A stretch of 64,000 bases of DNA from Bacillota bacterium (GCA_029224465.1 JAQXUQ010000016.1:20291-84290); one strand, 5' to 3'; shown: positions 52,553-61,915, counted from the first letter of the stretch. The notes: generated from the sequence alone by a model not told the origin. A program made the numbers and translations.

Positions 52553-54235
52553 ATGAAGTTTTCGCAGATGCAGTACCGGCGGGTCGATTTTGATCAGCTG
52601 AAAAAGGATTTCGCGGAGCTCGAAAGAGGACTGGATGAAGCAAAGTCCGGCGAAGAACAGTTTGAGATCCACAAAAAGTTTTATGAAATCACAGGACATG
52701 TGCAGACGTCGATGGAACTTTCGATGATCCGCCATGACATTGATACGACGGATCCGTATTATTCCGAAGAGAAGAAGTTTTATGACAAGAACGGCCCTGT
52801 TTTTCAGAATCTGGTTGTTTCTTATCAGAAAAAGCTGTACGCTTCGCCGTTCCGTCCGTATCTGGAAGAGAAGATCGGGAAGGTCGCTTTCCGCAACATC
52901 GAGCTTTCGATGAAAGCGGTGGACCCGAAGATTCTGCCTCTGATGCAGGAAGAGAACGCACTCACAACGCAGTATAACGATCTGCTCGCGAAGGCGCAGA
53001 TTCCGTGGAGAGGAGAGACGCTCAATCTGTCTCTGATGGGACCGTACCTGCACAGCAGCGACCGGGCGGTCCGCAGAGAAGCCTATGAAGCCTTTACGGC
53101 GTTCTTTACGAAGAACCAGGAAGAGCTGGATGATCTGTATGACCGGCTTGTGAAGAACCGCACCCGTCAGGGCGAGGCCATGGGATACGAGAATTATCTG
53201 CCGCTCGGATACGCCAGAATGATGCGCAACTGCTATGACAGAGGCGATATCGCGCAGTTCAGGAAGCAGGTGAAAGAGGATTTTGTTCCGTTCGCGGAGA
53301 AGCTCCACGAGAGAAGAAGACAGCGTCTGGGGCTCGATCATCTGATGTACTATGACGAGGGCGTCTACTTCATGCAGGGAAATCCGGCTCCCATCGGCAC
53401 TCCGGAGCAGATTCTCGAAGCCGGAAGAAAGATGTATAACGAGCTTTCGCCCGAGACCGCGGAGTTCATGAATTTCATGTGCGATAACGAGCTTTTCGAC
53501 GTTATCGGGCGCAAAACAAAGACGACCGGCGGTTACATGACCTATATACCGGATTACAAGGCACCGTTTATTTTCGCGAACTTCAACGGCACCAGCGGCG
53601 ACGCCGATGTTATTACGCACGAGTGCGGACACGCGTTCCAGGGATATATTGTCCGGGAGGATCCGATCCGCGAACATGCGGACATCACGATGGAGACGGC
53701 CGAGACCCATTCCATGTCGATGGAATTCTTTACGGAGCCGTGGATGAATCTGCTCTTTGGCGAAAGAGCGAAAGACTACGTGGACATGCATTTCGAAGAT
53801 TCGATCATGTTCATTCCGTACGGAACCATGGTGGATGAGTTCCAGGATATCGCGTATTCGAATCCGGGACTTTCGCCGAAGGCCAGGGATGAGGCTTGGC
53901 GTGATCTGGAGCGCCAGTATAAACCGCATCTGGATTATACTGGCAACCGCTATTATGAAGAAGGCGGTTTCTGGCAGAAGCAGCATCATATCTACGATAA
54001 TCCGCTGTACTATATCGACTACTGCATCGCGCAGACAAACTCGCTGCAGTACAAGGTATGGATGGACAGAGATTACAAGGAAGCATGGAACAGCTACCTT
54101 TCACTGTGCAGGCTGTCCGCGTCCGACTTCTTCTTCGGTCTTATGGAAAAGGCAGGTCTTCAGAATCCGTTCGAAGACGGGTGCCTTCGTTATATTACGA
54201 AACAGCTTTCCGAAAAGCTGGACGGCATGAACTGA
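52553..54235 (+). CDS. pepF: Oligoendopeptidase F (M3 family)
   Basis: Cytosolic zinc metallopeptidase degrading oligopeptides, 560 aa. The zinc motif is ITHECGHAFQGY (HExxH, about 360-370), with the third ligand Glu in ITMETAETHSMSMEFF (about 383). The N-terminal half is helical, as expected. Ends KLDGMN. AAAGGAG precedes the ATG. It follows the ANTAR gene by 16 bases and could be the last gene of the pyrG-glnA unit, since a strong terminator comes next. Confidence 0.93.
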   Translation: MKFSQMQYRRVDFDQLKKDFAELERGLDEAKSGEEQFEIHKKFYEITGHVQTSMELSMIRHDIDTTDPYYSEEKKFYDKNGPVFQNLVVSYQKKLYASPFRPYLEEKIGKVAFRNIELSMKAVDPKILPLMQEENALTTQYNDLLAKAQIPWRGETLNLSLMGPYLHSSDRAVRREAYEAFTAFFTKNQEELDDLYDRLVKNRTRQGEAMGYENYLPLGYARMMRNCYDRGDIAQFRKQVKEDFVPFAEKLHERRRQRLGLDHLMYYDEGVYFMQGNPAPIGTPEQILEAGRKMYNELSPETAEFMNFMCDNELFDVIGRKTKTTGGYMTYIPDYKAPFIFANFNGTSGDADVITHECGHAFQGYIVREDPIREHADITMETAETHSMSMEFFTEPWMNLLFGERAKDYVDMHFEDSIMFIPYGTMVDEFQDIAYSNPGLSPKARDEAWRDLERQYKPHLDYTGNRYYEEGGFWQKQHHIYDNPLYYIDYCIAQTNSLQYKVWMDRDYKEAWNSYLSLCRLSASDFFFGLMEKAGLQNPFEDGCLRYITKQLSEKLDGMN

Positions 54236-54250
54236 CCACATTCGATTGAC

Positions 54251-54302
54251 AAGGTATTTCGCGCGAAGCCGCAGACCGGCAGAGCGCGGAATACCTTTTT
54301 GT
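54251..54302 (+). terminator. Terminator after pepF
   Basis: AAGGTATT (54251-54258) pairs with AATACCTT (54290-54297), with CGCGC/GCGCG inside, followed by TTTTTG. Confidence 0.75.
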
Positions 54303-54403
54303 ATTCCAGGGGAATCTCCTGTTTGATATGGACAAGTCCGCGGGCGGATTTTATAATAATTAGCGGTTTCAAGGTATTAATCGAAATTTCAAGGAGGAAA
54401 CTT

Positions 54404-55987
54404 ATGAGCAAACCGGTAGTACTGGTAGTTATGGACGGCGTCGGCTGGACGGACAAGGATAACGGCAACGCGGTCCTTCACGCATACAAGCCCCAGATCG
54501 ACGAGCTGATGACAAGCTGGCCGCATACCACAATCAAGGCATCCGGAACGGCAGTCGGCCTGCCTTCGGACAGCGATATGGGAAACTCCGAGGTAGGACA
54601 CAACGCTCTCGGCTGCGGACAGATTTATTCTCAGGGCGCGAAGCTGGTAAATGAATCGATCGCGTCGGGGAAGATTTTTGATTCGGACGCCTGGAAGAAA
54701 TCGGTTTCCTATGTAAAAGAGCATAACGGCAAGCTGCATTTCATCGGCCTGCTATCCGACGGTAACGTACATTCCAACATTTCGCATCTGATCGCGATGA
54801 TTGAGGAAGCGAAGAGAGAGGGCGTTCACGAAGTACGCGCGCATATCCTGCTGGATGGCCGTGACGTTCCGGAAACTTCGGCTCTGCAGTATGTGGATCA
54901 GCTCGAAGAGGTTTTCGCGAAGCTGAATGACGATACTTTCCATGGCTGCATCGCTTCGGGCGGCGGCCGTATGACAATCACGATGGACCGCTATGAGGCG
55001 GACTGGTCCATGGTGGAAAGAGGCTGGCACGCACATGTCCTTGGCGACGCGAGAAAGTTCGCGTCCGCGAAGGAAGCGATCGAGACCTACCGCAAGGAAG
55101 GCGGTTATACCGATCAGTATCTTCCGGGCTTTGTTGTAGCGGATAAGGATGGAAATCCGGTTGGCACCATCGACGACGGCGACAGTGTTATTCTGTTCAA
55201 CTTCCGCGGCGACCGTGCGGTAGAGCTTTCGAAATGTTTTGACTACATGGATCATTTTGACGCGTTCGACCTTGTAAAGAAGCCGAAGGTATTCTACTGC
55301 GGGATGCTGCAGTATGACGGAGATCTCAAGCTCCCTGCGAACTTCCTCGTAGAGCCGCCGCATATCGAGCATACGCTTTCCGAGTTCCTTGTGAACAAGG
55401 GCGTGAAGTCCTATGCCTGCTCCGAAACCCAGAAATTCGGCCATATGACGTATTTCTGGAACGGCAACCGCTCCGAAAAGTTCTCGGAAGAGCTCGAAGA
55501 CTGGGAAGAAGTTCCTTCGGACATCATTCCGTTTGATCAGAAGCCCTGGATGAAGGCAACAGAAGTAACCGAGAAGATTGTGGACGCAATTGCTTCCGGT
55601 AAATATCAGTTCATCCGCTGCAACTATCCGAACGGCGACATGGTCGGCCACACAGGAAACTATGAAGCTACGCTGATCGGCGTGGAATCTGTGGACCTGA
55701 ACCTCAAGAGAGTTATGGACGCATGCAGGAAGTATGATTACACACTGCTTGTTATGGCAGACCACGGCAACTCCGACGAAATGTATGATAAGGGAACGAA
55801 TCCGGACGGTACGAGAAAGCCCAAGACTTCCCATTCGCTCGCGAGAGTACCGTTTGCGGTATACAACGGACCTGAAGGAATCAAGGTCAAGGACGGAGAC
55901 TTCGGTCTTGCCAATGTAGCTGCAACTGTTGTGAAGATTCTCGGCTATGAGCCTGATGAGCACTGGCTGGAATCCATTACGGAGTAA
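54404..55987 (+). CDS. gpmI: 2,3-bisphosphoglycerate-independent phosphoglycerate mutase
   Basis: Interconverts 3- and 2-phosphoglycerate in glycolysis using Mn2+, 527 aa. The alkaline-phosphatase-like metal site has Asp in VVMDGVGW (about 9) and the phospho-Ser in SDSDMGNSEVGHNALG (about 63). The transferase insert contains the DGRDVPETSA motif (about 158), and the C-terminal metal ligands are in NYPNGDMVGHTG (about 408) and MADHGNSDEMYD (about 450). AAGGAGG precedes the ATG at 54404. It has its own transcription unit, bounded by terminators on both sides. Confidence 0.97.
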   Translation: MSKPVVLVVMDGVGWTDKDNGNAVLHAYKPQIDELMTSWPHTTIKASGTAVGLPSDSDMGNSEVGHNALGCGQIYSQGAKLVNESIASGKIFDSDAWKKSVSYVKEHNGKLHFIGLLSDGNVHSNISHLIAMIEEAKREGVHEVRAHILLDGRDVPETSALQYVDQLEEVFAKLNDDTFHGCIASGGGRMTITMDRYEADWSMVERGWHAHVLGDARKFASAKEAIETYRKEGGYTDQYLPGFVVADKDGNPVGTIDDGDSVILFNFRGDRAVELSKCFDYMDHFDAFDLVKKPKVFYCGMLQYDGDLKLPANFLVEPPHIEHTLSEFLVNKGVKSYACSETQKFGHMTYFWNGNRSEKFSEELEDWEEVPSDIIPFDQKPWMKATEVTEKIVDAIASGKYQFIRCNYPNGDMVGHTGNYEATLIGVESVDLNLKRVMDACRKYDYTLLVMADHGNSDEMYDKGTNPDGTRKPKTSHSLARVPFAVYNGPEGIKVKDGDFGLANVAATVVKILGYEPDEHWLESITE

Positions 55988-56049
55988 GCGGCATCTTTTG
56001 CAGGACGCTGCAACCTGCGGCGCGCGGTCTAATTTATAGAGTGAGAAAA

Positions 56050-56095
56050 CCTCTCCTGATCTGCTCCGCCGGGGCAGAACGGGAGAGGCTTTTTT
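56050..56095 (+). terminator. Terminator after gpmI
   Basis: CCTCTCC (56050-56056) pairs with GGAGAGG (56082-56088), with CTGC/GCAG inside, followed by CTTTTTT. Confidence 0.8.
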
Positions 56096-56194
56096 ACGGA
56101 ATGTTTATAACCTTTTACGGGAATTTTGGTTGTCTGTTCTATAATGCATGGAATATAATGATCTTCAGACAATGAAAATTACAGAGGTACGCAT

Positions 56195-57787
56195 ATGAAC
56201 GACAGCAATGGAAATTCTGATGAAATAAAATACTGTTCGATCTGCCACAGATCCGAACATGATACCGGAAGACAGCTTGATCTGCCGAACGGCGGGCACA
56301 TCTGCCCGGACTGTCTGCAGTCGATGATGAACGCGGTCGGCAGCATCAATTATTCGGACCTGATGAAGGATCTGATGAACGGCAAGATGCCGGAGATGCC
56401 GCAAATTCCGGCACCGGACAAAGAGCAGATGCCCCCTTCGGATGAAGAAAAGAAAGACGGTGGGGATGAACGGAAATTCTACGGCGATGATTCGACGAAG
56501 GATGATGACAAGAAGAATTCGGACAGAGGACCGACAGTCAGTTTCCTGAATCTGGGCGATATTTTCGGTGGCGGCGGTCCCCGTCAGCAGAAGGTGAAGA
56601 AGAAAAAGAAAACCGGACCGAAGCCTGTTTTCACCTATGATAATATTCCGGCGCCGCACCTTCTAAAGGCGGAGCTGGACAAATATGTGATCGGACAGGA
56701 AGAGGCCAAGAAGGTCATTTCGGTTGCGGCATACAACCACTATAAACGGGTAAAGACCGGTACCATGGATGACATCGATATCGAGAAGTCGAATATTCTG
56801 CTGATCGGTCCCACCGGTTCCGGCAAGACTTACCTGGTCAAGACGCTTGCGCGTCTTCTGGATGTTCCGCTTGCGATCACGGACGCGACCAATCTGACAG
56901 AGGCGGGTTATATCGGCGATGACGTTGAGAGCTGTATCAGCAAACTTCTTGCGGAAGCGGACAATGATGTGGACAAGGCGGAAAAGGGCATTGTTTTCAT
57001 CGATGAGATTGATAAGCTGGCGAAGAAACAGAACCTGAATTCCAGAGATGTTTCCGGTGAGGCCGTGCAGCAGGGACTTCTGAAGCTCCTGGAAGGCTCC
57101 GAGGTCGAGGTGCCGGTCGGCGCGAACTCCAAGAACGCGATGGTGCCGATGACAACCGTGGACACGAAGAACATTCTGTTCATCTGCGGCGGCGCTTTCC
57201 CGGCGCTGGAAGGCATCATCAAGCAGCGCCTGACAAAACAAACCTCGATGGGATTCTCGGCAGAACTCAAAGACGCGTATGACAATGACAAGGATATTCT
57301 GTCCAGGGTCAATAACGATGACCTGCGCGCGTTCGGCATGATTCCGGAGTTCATCGGCCGTCTCCCGATTGTCTGCACACTCAGCAGCCTCGACGAGGAT
57401 ATGTATGTCCGGATATTGCGTGAGCCGAAGAATGCGATCATCAAGCAGTATCAGAAGCTTCTGCGGCTGGACGACGTGGAGCTTTCTTTTGAGGACGGAG
57501 CTCTTCGTGCGATCGCGCGGCAGGCGATGAAAAAAGAGACCGGCGCGAGAGCACTGCGTTCGATCATCGAGAAATACATGCTTGATATCATGTATGAGAT
57601 TCCCAAAGACCGCAATATCGGAAGAGTCGTGATTACCGAAGACTATATCAACGGAAAAGGCGGACCCAGAGTTGAAATCCGGCAGCTGGAGTATAAGCCG
57701 CAGCCGCAGCTCGAGGACAAATCCGGGGGACAGGATACGGTAGAAAGCACTGCGCCGCAGCAGGCCGCGGGAGGCACACTTTGCTGA
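56195..57787 (+). CDS. clpX: ATP-dependent Clp protease ATP-binding subunit ClpX
   Basis: Unfoldase that feeds ClpP, 530 aa. The N-terminal zinc finger is CSICHR (14-17) and CPDC (36-39), four cysteines. A linker of about 100 residues (about 45-140) is acidic, then Lys-rich (VKKKKKTGPK), and makes the protein about 100 aa longer than usual ClpX. The AAA+ core has YVIGQEEAKKVIS (about 165), Walker A GPTGSGKT (about 206), Walker B IVFIDEIDKLAKK (about 267) and sensor-2 GARALRSI (about 450). The ClpP-binding loop region is present as IGF-like segment but not certain. No clpP is nearby. Only the pro-rich short tail after the core is odd. Confidence 0.96.
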   Translation: MNDSNGNSDEIKYCSICHRSEHDTGRQLDLPNGGHICPDCLQSMMNAVGSINYSDLMKDLMNGKMPEMPQIPAPDKEQMPPSDEEKKDGGDERKFYGDDSTKDDDKKNSDRGPTVSFLNLGDIFGGGGPRQQKVKKKKKTGPKPVFTYDNIPAPHLLKAELDKYVIGQEEAKKVISVAAYNHYKRVKTGTMDDIDIEKSNILLIGPTGSGKTYLVKTLARLLDVPLAITDATNLTEAGYIGDDVESCISKLLAEADNDVDKAEKGIVFIDEIDKLAKKQNLNSRDVSGEAVQQGLLKLLEGSEVEVPVGANSKNAMVPMTTVDTKNILFICGGAFPALEGIIKQRLTKQTSMGFSAELKDAYDNDKDILSRVNNDDLRAFGMIPEFIGRLPIVCTLSSLDEDMYVRILREPKNAIIKQYQKLLRLDDVELSFEDGALRAIARQAMKKETGARALRSIIEKYMLDIMYEIPKDRNIGRVVITEDYINGKGGPRVEIRQLEYKPQPQLEDKSGGQDTVESTAPQQAAGGTLC

Positions 57788-58239
57788 ACAATCTGATCTA
57801 CCCGGCCGTGACCGCGGGCGTTTTCGGCGCCGACACGGTATTGAAGCGAAAGGTCCGGCAGCAGCTGCGGCCGGGCGAAAGCCGGCGGCACGGGAAACTG
57901 ATTATCCGGAACAGCAGCAACAGTGGAGCATTCATGAACACACTGGAGAAGAAACCGGAGATTGTGCTTGTCCTGTCGTTTGTTCTGACGGCTGTCTGTG
58001 CAATTCTGTTTCTGGCAACACTGGGGCGTGCCGGGAGCCGCCTCTTAAAGGCGGGCCTTGCGCTTCTTCTGGGCGGCGCGTTCAGCAACACCTACGACAG
58101 GCTCCGGAGAAAATATGTGATCGACTATATCAGTTTTGACGCGGGTTCCGAACACTTTCGCGATACGGTATTCAATATCGGCGATTTTGCGATTGCGGCA
58201 GGCGCTCTTTTTGTGATCGCGGATGCCTGGCGCGGATAA
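57781..58239 (+). CDS. lspA: Signal peptidase II (lipoprotein signal peptidase) family protein
   Basis: 152-aa membrane aspartic protease that removes lipoprotein signal peptides. An N-terminal helix with the FGADTVLK variant of the family's D-x-x-x-K motif is followed by NSGAFMN (47-53), GGAFSNTYDRL (98-108), the catalytic Asp115 in KYVIDYI, and FNIGDFAI with Asp135. The two Asp are 20 residues apart as in known LspA. It begins at TTG 57781 inside the clpX stop, with GGGAGG 6 bases upstream. The divergence (YVIDY, FNIGD) suggests a second or specialised LspA. The link with clpX is unexplained. Confidence 0.8.
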   Translation: MLNNLIYPAVTAGVFGADTVLKRKVRQQLRPGESRRHGKLIIRNSSNSGAFMNTLEKKPEIVLVLSFVLTAVCAILFLATLGRAGSRLLKAGLALLLGGAFSNTYDRLRRKYVIDYISFDAGSEHFRDTVFNIGDFAIAAGALFVIADAWRG

Positions 58240-58262
58240 CAAATATTACCGTGAGGCAGCAA

Positions 58263-58301
58263 ACGGCCCCGGCCGGCAGAACATCTGCCGGCCGGGGCCG
58301 T
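58263..58301. terminator. Convergent terminator between lspA-like gene and carbamate kinase gene
   Basis: Perfect 18-bp GC-rich stem: 58263-58280 pairs with 58284-58301 around loop ACA. Neither side has a long U-run (TCATTT on the plus strand), but the position between converging genes fits a terminator. Confidence 0.65.
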
Positions 58302-58333
58302 CATTTAAATACTGAAAACAGAAGAGATCAGCT

Positions 58334-59278
58334 TCATGCCGTAATCTGTGTGCCGGCCTTTCCGTCTAGGGCTGCCATGACCTGATCCGCCATGGTAATG
58401 ATGACGCGCCCGTTTCTGCAGCTGTTCAGATACGTGATCGCGGCATTGATCTTCGGCAGCATATCCGTCTGACCGAACTGTCCCTGCGCGCTGTATTCTG
58501 TAGCCTGCTGAATGTTCATTGCATGGATCGGCTTCTGCGTATCCTTTCCGAAATCTGTATACACATAAGGTACGCTGGTCAGAATCAGCAGCACATCCGC
58601 GTTCAGATCGGATGCCAGCTTGCCCGCAATGTCATCCTTCTCAATAACGGCAGAGGCTCCCTGCAGCGCGCCCTCCTGAATAATGACAGGAATTCCGCCG
58701 CCTCCGCAGCAGATGACAACCTGACCGTGATCCGCAAGCAGACGGATAGAGTCGAGTTCCATGATTTCGAGCGGCTTGGGTGTTGCAACGACACGCAGAT
58801 AGCCCTTTCCGGGTTCCTCTACGACGAAATTTCCTTTCTTAATCTCATTGTCCGCGTCTTCCTTCGACATATAGCGGCCGATTTTCTTCGTCGGCGCATA
58901 GAACGCCTCGTCATACGGATCGACGCTGACCTGCGTCAGAATCGTGGATACCGGCGTTGAAAGTCCGCGGGAGAGCAGCTCTGCCTTTAATGAATTCTGA
59001 ATATCATATCCGGCATATCCCTGACTCATCGCGGAGCATACGCACATCGGCGCCGGAGAATAATCAATGTATATCCGGTGAAGCTCGGTCATTGCCTTGT
59101 GAATCATCGAAACCTGAGGTCCGTTGCTGTGCGTTATCGTGAGCTGGCAGCCGGCTTCCACAAGATCCGCCAGAGACTTTGCCGTGACGCGGACAGCGTC
59201 GCGCTGCTCTGTAGTGGTGTATCCCAGAGCGCTGTGGCCGAGGGCTGCAACTACTTTCATCTGCTTTTTATCTTCCAT
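58334..59278 (-). CDS. arcC: Divergent carbamate kinase
   Basis: Amino-acid kinase fold enzyme, 314 aa, matching carbamate kinase over its length: NGPQVSMIHKAM (about 51), GYLRVVATPKPLEI (about 157), VVICCGGGGIPVI (about 187), VIEKDDIAGKLASDLNAD (about 212) and VLLILTSVPYVYTDFGK (about 230). In ordinary ArcC the N-terminal phosphate loop reads ALGGNAL; here it is ALGHSAL, and NGPQVG is NGPQVS. It may still make ATP from carbamoyl phosphate or act on a related substrate. No arginine deiminase gene lies in the window. GGGAGG precedes the ATG. Confidence 0.88.
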   Translation of the reverse strand: MEDKKQMKVVAALGHSALGYTTTEQRDAVRVTAKSLADLVEAGCQLTITHSNGPQVSMIHKAMTELHRIYIDYSPAPMCVCSAMSQGYAGYDIQNSLKAELLSRGLSTPVSTILTQVSVDPYDEAFYAPTKKIGRYMSKEDADNEIKKGNFVVEEPGKGYLRVVATPKPLEIMELDSIRLLADHGQVVICCGGGGIPVIIQEGALQGASAVIEKDDIAGKLASDLNADVLLILTSVPYVYTDFGKDTQKPIHAMNIQQATEYSAQGQFGQTDMLPKINAAITYLNSCRNGRVIITMADQVMAALDGKAGTQITA

Positions 59279-59314
59279 TTACGACCTCCCGAAATTGAGT
59301 GAAAACACAAAGAT

Positions 59315-59363
59315 ATAATACCACAAAGTTGCTGTTGACAAAACAAATCCCGCGTCGTATTAT
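59315..59363 (+). promoter_or_regulatory. cysK promoter overlapping a possible arcC promoter
   Basis: Plus strand: TTGACA (59335-59340), 17-bp spacer, TATTAT (59358-59363), toward cysK. Minus strand: TTGTCA (59341-59336) with TATTAT (59320-59315) at 15 bp toward the carbamate kinase gene. The two -35 boxes overlap. Confidence 0.6.
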
Positions 59364-59457
59364 ACTCACATAAAGAAAACCTTCTAAACCTATAAAGATA
59401 GTATGATATGAATAACGTTTGATGAAAAGGCACGGCAAAACATGAAAGGAGCGGCAT

Positions 59458-60399
59458 ATGAGCCACATCTACACAAGCGCGACACAACTGATCGGCAGGA
59501 CACCTCTTCTGGAGGTAACGAACTTCGAAAGAGAGAACGGAGTGACAAATACGAAGATTCTCGCGAAGCTCGAGTATTTCAACCCTGCGGGTTCCGTTAA
59601 GGACCGCATCGCGATCGCAATGATCGAGGACGCGGAGCAGAAGGGTGAGCTGAAGGCAGGTGGCACGATTATCGAGCCTACGTCCGGTAACACGGGTATC
59701 GGCATTGCTTCTGTCGCGGCAGCCAAGGGATACAAGGCAATTCTGACGCTCCCTGATACAATGTCTGTCGAGAGAAGAAATCTTCTGAAAGCGTATGGCG
59801 CGGAGCTTGTCCTGACAGAAGGCGCCAAGGGCATGAAGGGAGCGATCGCGAAGGCGAAAGAACTGCGTGATTCCATCCCGGGTTCTATCATCCTCGGCCA
59901 GTTCGAAAATCCCGCGAACCCTGCAGCGCACTACAAGACAACCGGCCCTGAAATTTATGAGGATACCGATGGAAAGGTTGATATTTTTGTAGCCGGCGTC
60001 GGCACCGGCGGAACACTTTCCGGCGTCGGTAAGTATCTTAAGGAGAAGAATCCGGCTGTCCGTATCGTAGCGGTTGAGCCTGATACAAGCGCGGTTCTTT
60101 CCGGCGAGAATCCCGGGCCGCACAAGATTCAGGGCATCGGCGCCGGTTTCATTCCGGAAACACTCGACACAAAGATTTATGATGAGATTGTCAGAGTACC
60201 AAATGAAGAAGCATTCCGCGTAGGCAAGGAGATTGCGGTGCATGAGGGCTTCCTGGTAGGCATTTCTTCCGGGGCGGCGCTCTGGGCTGCGCTTCAGCTG
60301 GCAAAGAGACCGGAGAATGAAGGAAAGACCATTGTTGCTCTTCTTCCGGATTCCGGCGACAGATATCTTTCGACACCGCTGTTCGCATCGGAAGAATAA
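59458..60399 (+). CDS. cysK: Cysteine synthase (O-acetylserine sulfhydrylase)
   Basis: PLP enzyme making cysteine from O-acetylserine and sulphide, 313 aa. PLP lysine in [14 protein letters not shown] (about 45), substrate loop [12 protein letters not shown] (about 73), phosphate loop [12 protein letters not shown] (about 180) and the C-terminal [12 protein letters not shown] (about 268). It is closer to canonical CysK than the copy at 36277. AAAGGAGCGGC precedes the ATG. Single-gene unit with its own promoter and terminator. Confidence 0.96.
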   Translation: MSHIYTSATQLIGRTPLLEVTNFERENGVTNTKILAKLEYFNPAGSVKDRIAIAMIEDAEQKGELKAGGTIIEPTSGNTGIGIASVAAAKGYKAILTLPDTMSVERRNLLKAYGAELVLTEGAKGMKGAIAKAKELRDSIPGSIILGQFENPANPAAHYKTTGPEIYEDTDGKVDIFVAGVGTGGTLSGVGKYLKEKNPAVRIVAVEPDTSAVLSGENPGPHKIQGIGAGFIPETLDTKIYDEIVRVPNEEAFRVGKEIAVHEGFLVGISSGAALWAALQLAKRPENEGKTIVALLPDSGDRYLSTPLFASEE

Positions 60400-60411
60400 A
60401 GAATGGATGAG

Positions 60412-60456
60412 AAACACCCCCGCCTCCGGCGAAGAACCGGAAACGGGGGTGTTTTG
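60412..60456 (+). terminator. Terminator after cysK
   Basis: Perfect 11-bp stem AAACACCCCCG (60412-60422) / CGGGGGTGTTT (60444-60454) then TTG. The minus-strand gene ends 20 bases beyond. Confidence 0.75.
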
Positions 60457-60475
60457 TATGCCGGACAAAACAAAT

Positions 60476-61201
60476 TCAACCGCGGGAAGCAGTCTTCTCC
60501 GCAAGAAGCGCTCTGTAGAAGGAAGCGCGCGCCGACAACATGTAGGCACTGACCCACAGCTGCCCGATGCCGAAGGTGCAGATCACAGGAACAAGGTAAG
60601 GCAGAAAGGACAGATCGAGATACAAAAGGGTTAATTTATAACCGCGCATCAGCTCACGGCTTCGTTTCAGAGAAGCCCATGCGCCTCCCCGGGGAAAATC
60701 CAGAAGAAGGAAGAAAGAGAGCGCATATGTGAGCCGGATCCACAGGCGGAAGCAGACGCCCGCGGCAAACAGGACAGCGAATATAATCTGACTCTTTCCT
60801 GCGTGCGGCGGAAGAAAGAACGCTGCCCACGAAGCGGGGAGCATGGCGGATACATGCAGGGAAGCAAGAAAGATCTGCATGAGCAGGATCTGCCGGGGAT
60901 TCTCGGAAAAACCTGCGAACAGATCCTTTTGCTGCACCGGCCGGCGGTACTCGAGCCCCAGATAGATGCCTTGCAGTCCGTAGGAGAACAGGCCAAAGAA
61001 CGCATCCAAGGACCAGATGATCGTAACGGAAAAGACAAAGCCCGGGATACCGCTATAGACATTCATCTCCACGCCGATAAGGTACAGGAACACAAAGACC
61101 GCGGAACAGCTAAGGTTTGTTAGAACAGCCAGAGGAAGATGACCGGACAGCGCGTCTCTGGCGCGTGCCTTGACAGCACAGGACAAAGCGTGTCTGTTCA
61201 T
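60476..61201 (-). CDS. DUF975-family integral membrane protein
   Basis: 241 aa with about five membrane helices and, near the C-terminus, MRGYKLTLLYLDLSFLPYLV (about 180-200) followed by GIGQLWVSAYM and ASFYRALL, which are the marks of the DUF975 family of Firmicutes. Function unknown. The start ATG at 61201 overlaps the TGA of the upstream gene and has GGAGG 6 bases before it; an in-frame start further upstream would run into that gene. It is co-transcribed with the DUF4190-like gene. Confidence 0.85.
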   Translation of the reverse strand: MNRHALSCAVKARARDALSGHLPLAVLTNLSCSAVFVFLYLIGVEMNVYSGIPGFVFSVTIIWSLDAFFGLFSYGLQGIYLGLEYRRPVQQKDLFAGFSENPRQILLMQIFLASLHVSAMLPASWAAFFLPPHAGKSQIIFAVLFAAGVCFRLWIRLTYALSFFLLLDFPRGGAWASLKRSRELMRGYKLTLLYLDLSFLPYLVPVICTFGIGQLWVSAYMLSARASFYRALLAEKTASRG

Positions 61202-61614
61202 AATGTACCTCCGGAACTTTCTGACCACGGATCGTAAAGAAACTCGTCCGCATCGATGCCGTAATTGTCCTTGAGCTGTTCGCAGAACTGCCTCATTGCC
61301 GCGGGATCTTTATAGATTCTGTAAGCGGCTGACGCACTGAAACCGCAGACGGCGCCGTTGATGCAAAGCCCGATGACAGCGAGCATGACACCGCGGCGCG
61401 CGGAAGGGAGCATACGTTTATGTTTTGCCTTGGAAAGACAGGCAAGGATGATGGCCATGCCTCCCGTGACCGCCGGGATGACAACCGGCAGGACAAAACA
61501 GGTCAGAATCGAAACGGCACCGAGCACGCCGGCCGTTGAAGCAAGCTTCTTTGCGGCTTCCGGCTGTGGCTGTTCGCTGTAAATGTTGGATGGATTGATA
61601 TATTCGTTGTTCAT
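61198..61614 (-). CDS. DUF4190-like small membrane protein
   Basis: 138 aa. A short Pro/Gln-rich N-terminus is followed by two hydrophobic segments (about 27-57 and 75-97) separated by a basic loop (LSKAKHKRMLPSARRG), the pattern of DUF4190 domain proteins, then a soluble C-terminal tail (about 100-138, FCEQLKDNYGIDADEFLYD). The role is unknown. Start 61614 is the first ATG, but no clear Shine-Dalgarno precedes it; a start at 61662 would add 16 residues. It shares ATGA with the DUF975 gene. Confidence 0.75.
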   Translation of the reverse strand: MNNEYINPSNIYSEQPQPEAAKKLASTAGVLGAVSILTCFVLPVVIPAVTGGMAIILACLSKAKHKRMLPSARRGVMLAVIGLCINGAVCGFSASAAYRIYKDPAAMRQFCEQLKDNYGIDADEFLYDPWSESSGGTL

Positions 61615-61700
61615 GCTGAAAAGTATAACTTTATTGCGGCGGAAAGTAAATTGCCGGGACAAAACAGGACAAAACGCAAAATCTGTGGCGCAGCACTTTA

Positions 61701-61730
61701 TTGACAGTTCAGGTGCTGTGGAAGTATGAT
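61701..61730 (+). promoter_or_regulatory. metK promoter
   Basis: TTGACA (61701-61706), 18-bp spacer, TATGAT (61725-61730). The riboswitch follows directly. Confidence 0.75.
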
Positions 61731-61753
61731 CTTAATGATTCAAAACTACATAG

Positions 61754-61900
61754 TTCTCTTATTCAGAGTGGTGGAGGTACATAGGACCTGTGAAGCCACG
61801 GCAACCCCTGATCCCTTCCGCGGAAGCGGCGGTGAATCTACCGGGAAGGTGCCAACCTGAGCGAGCAGCCGGAAAACCGGACGATCGAACAATAAGGGAT
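61754..61900 (+). promoter_or_regulatory. SAM-I riboswitch (S-box leader)
   Basis: CTCTTATTCAGAGTGGTGGAG (61756 onward, P1/P2), then GAAGCCACGGCAACC and AAGGTGCCAACC, are the S-box marks; P1 closes with AATAAGGGA (61891-61899). SAM binding favours the terminator at 61916, lowering metK when S-adenosylmethionine is plentiful. Confidence 0.95.
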
Positions 61901-61915
61901 TTGCAACCGATTACG

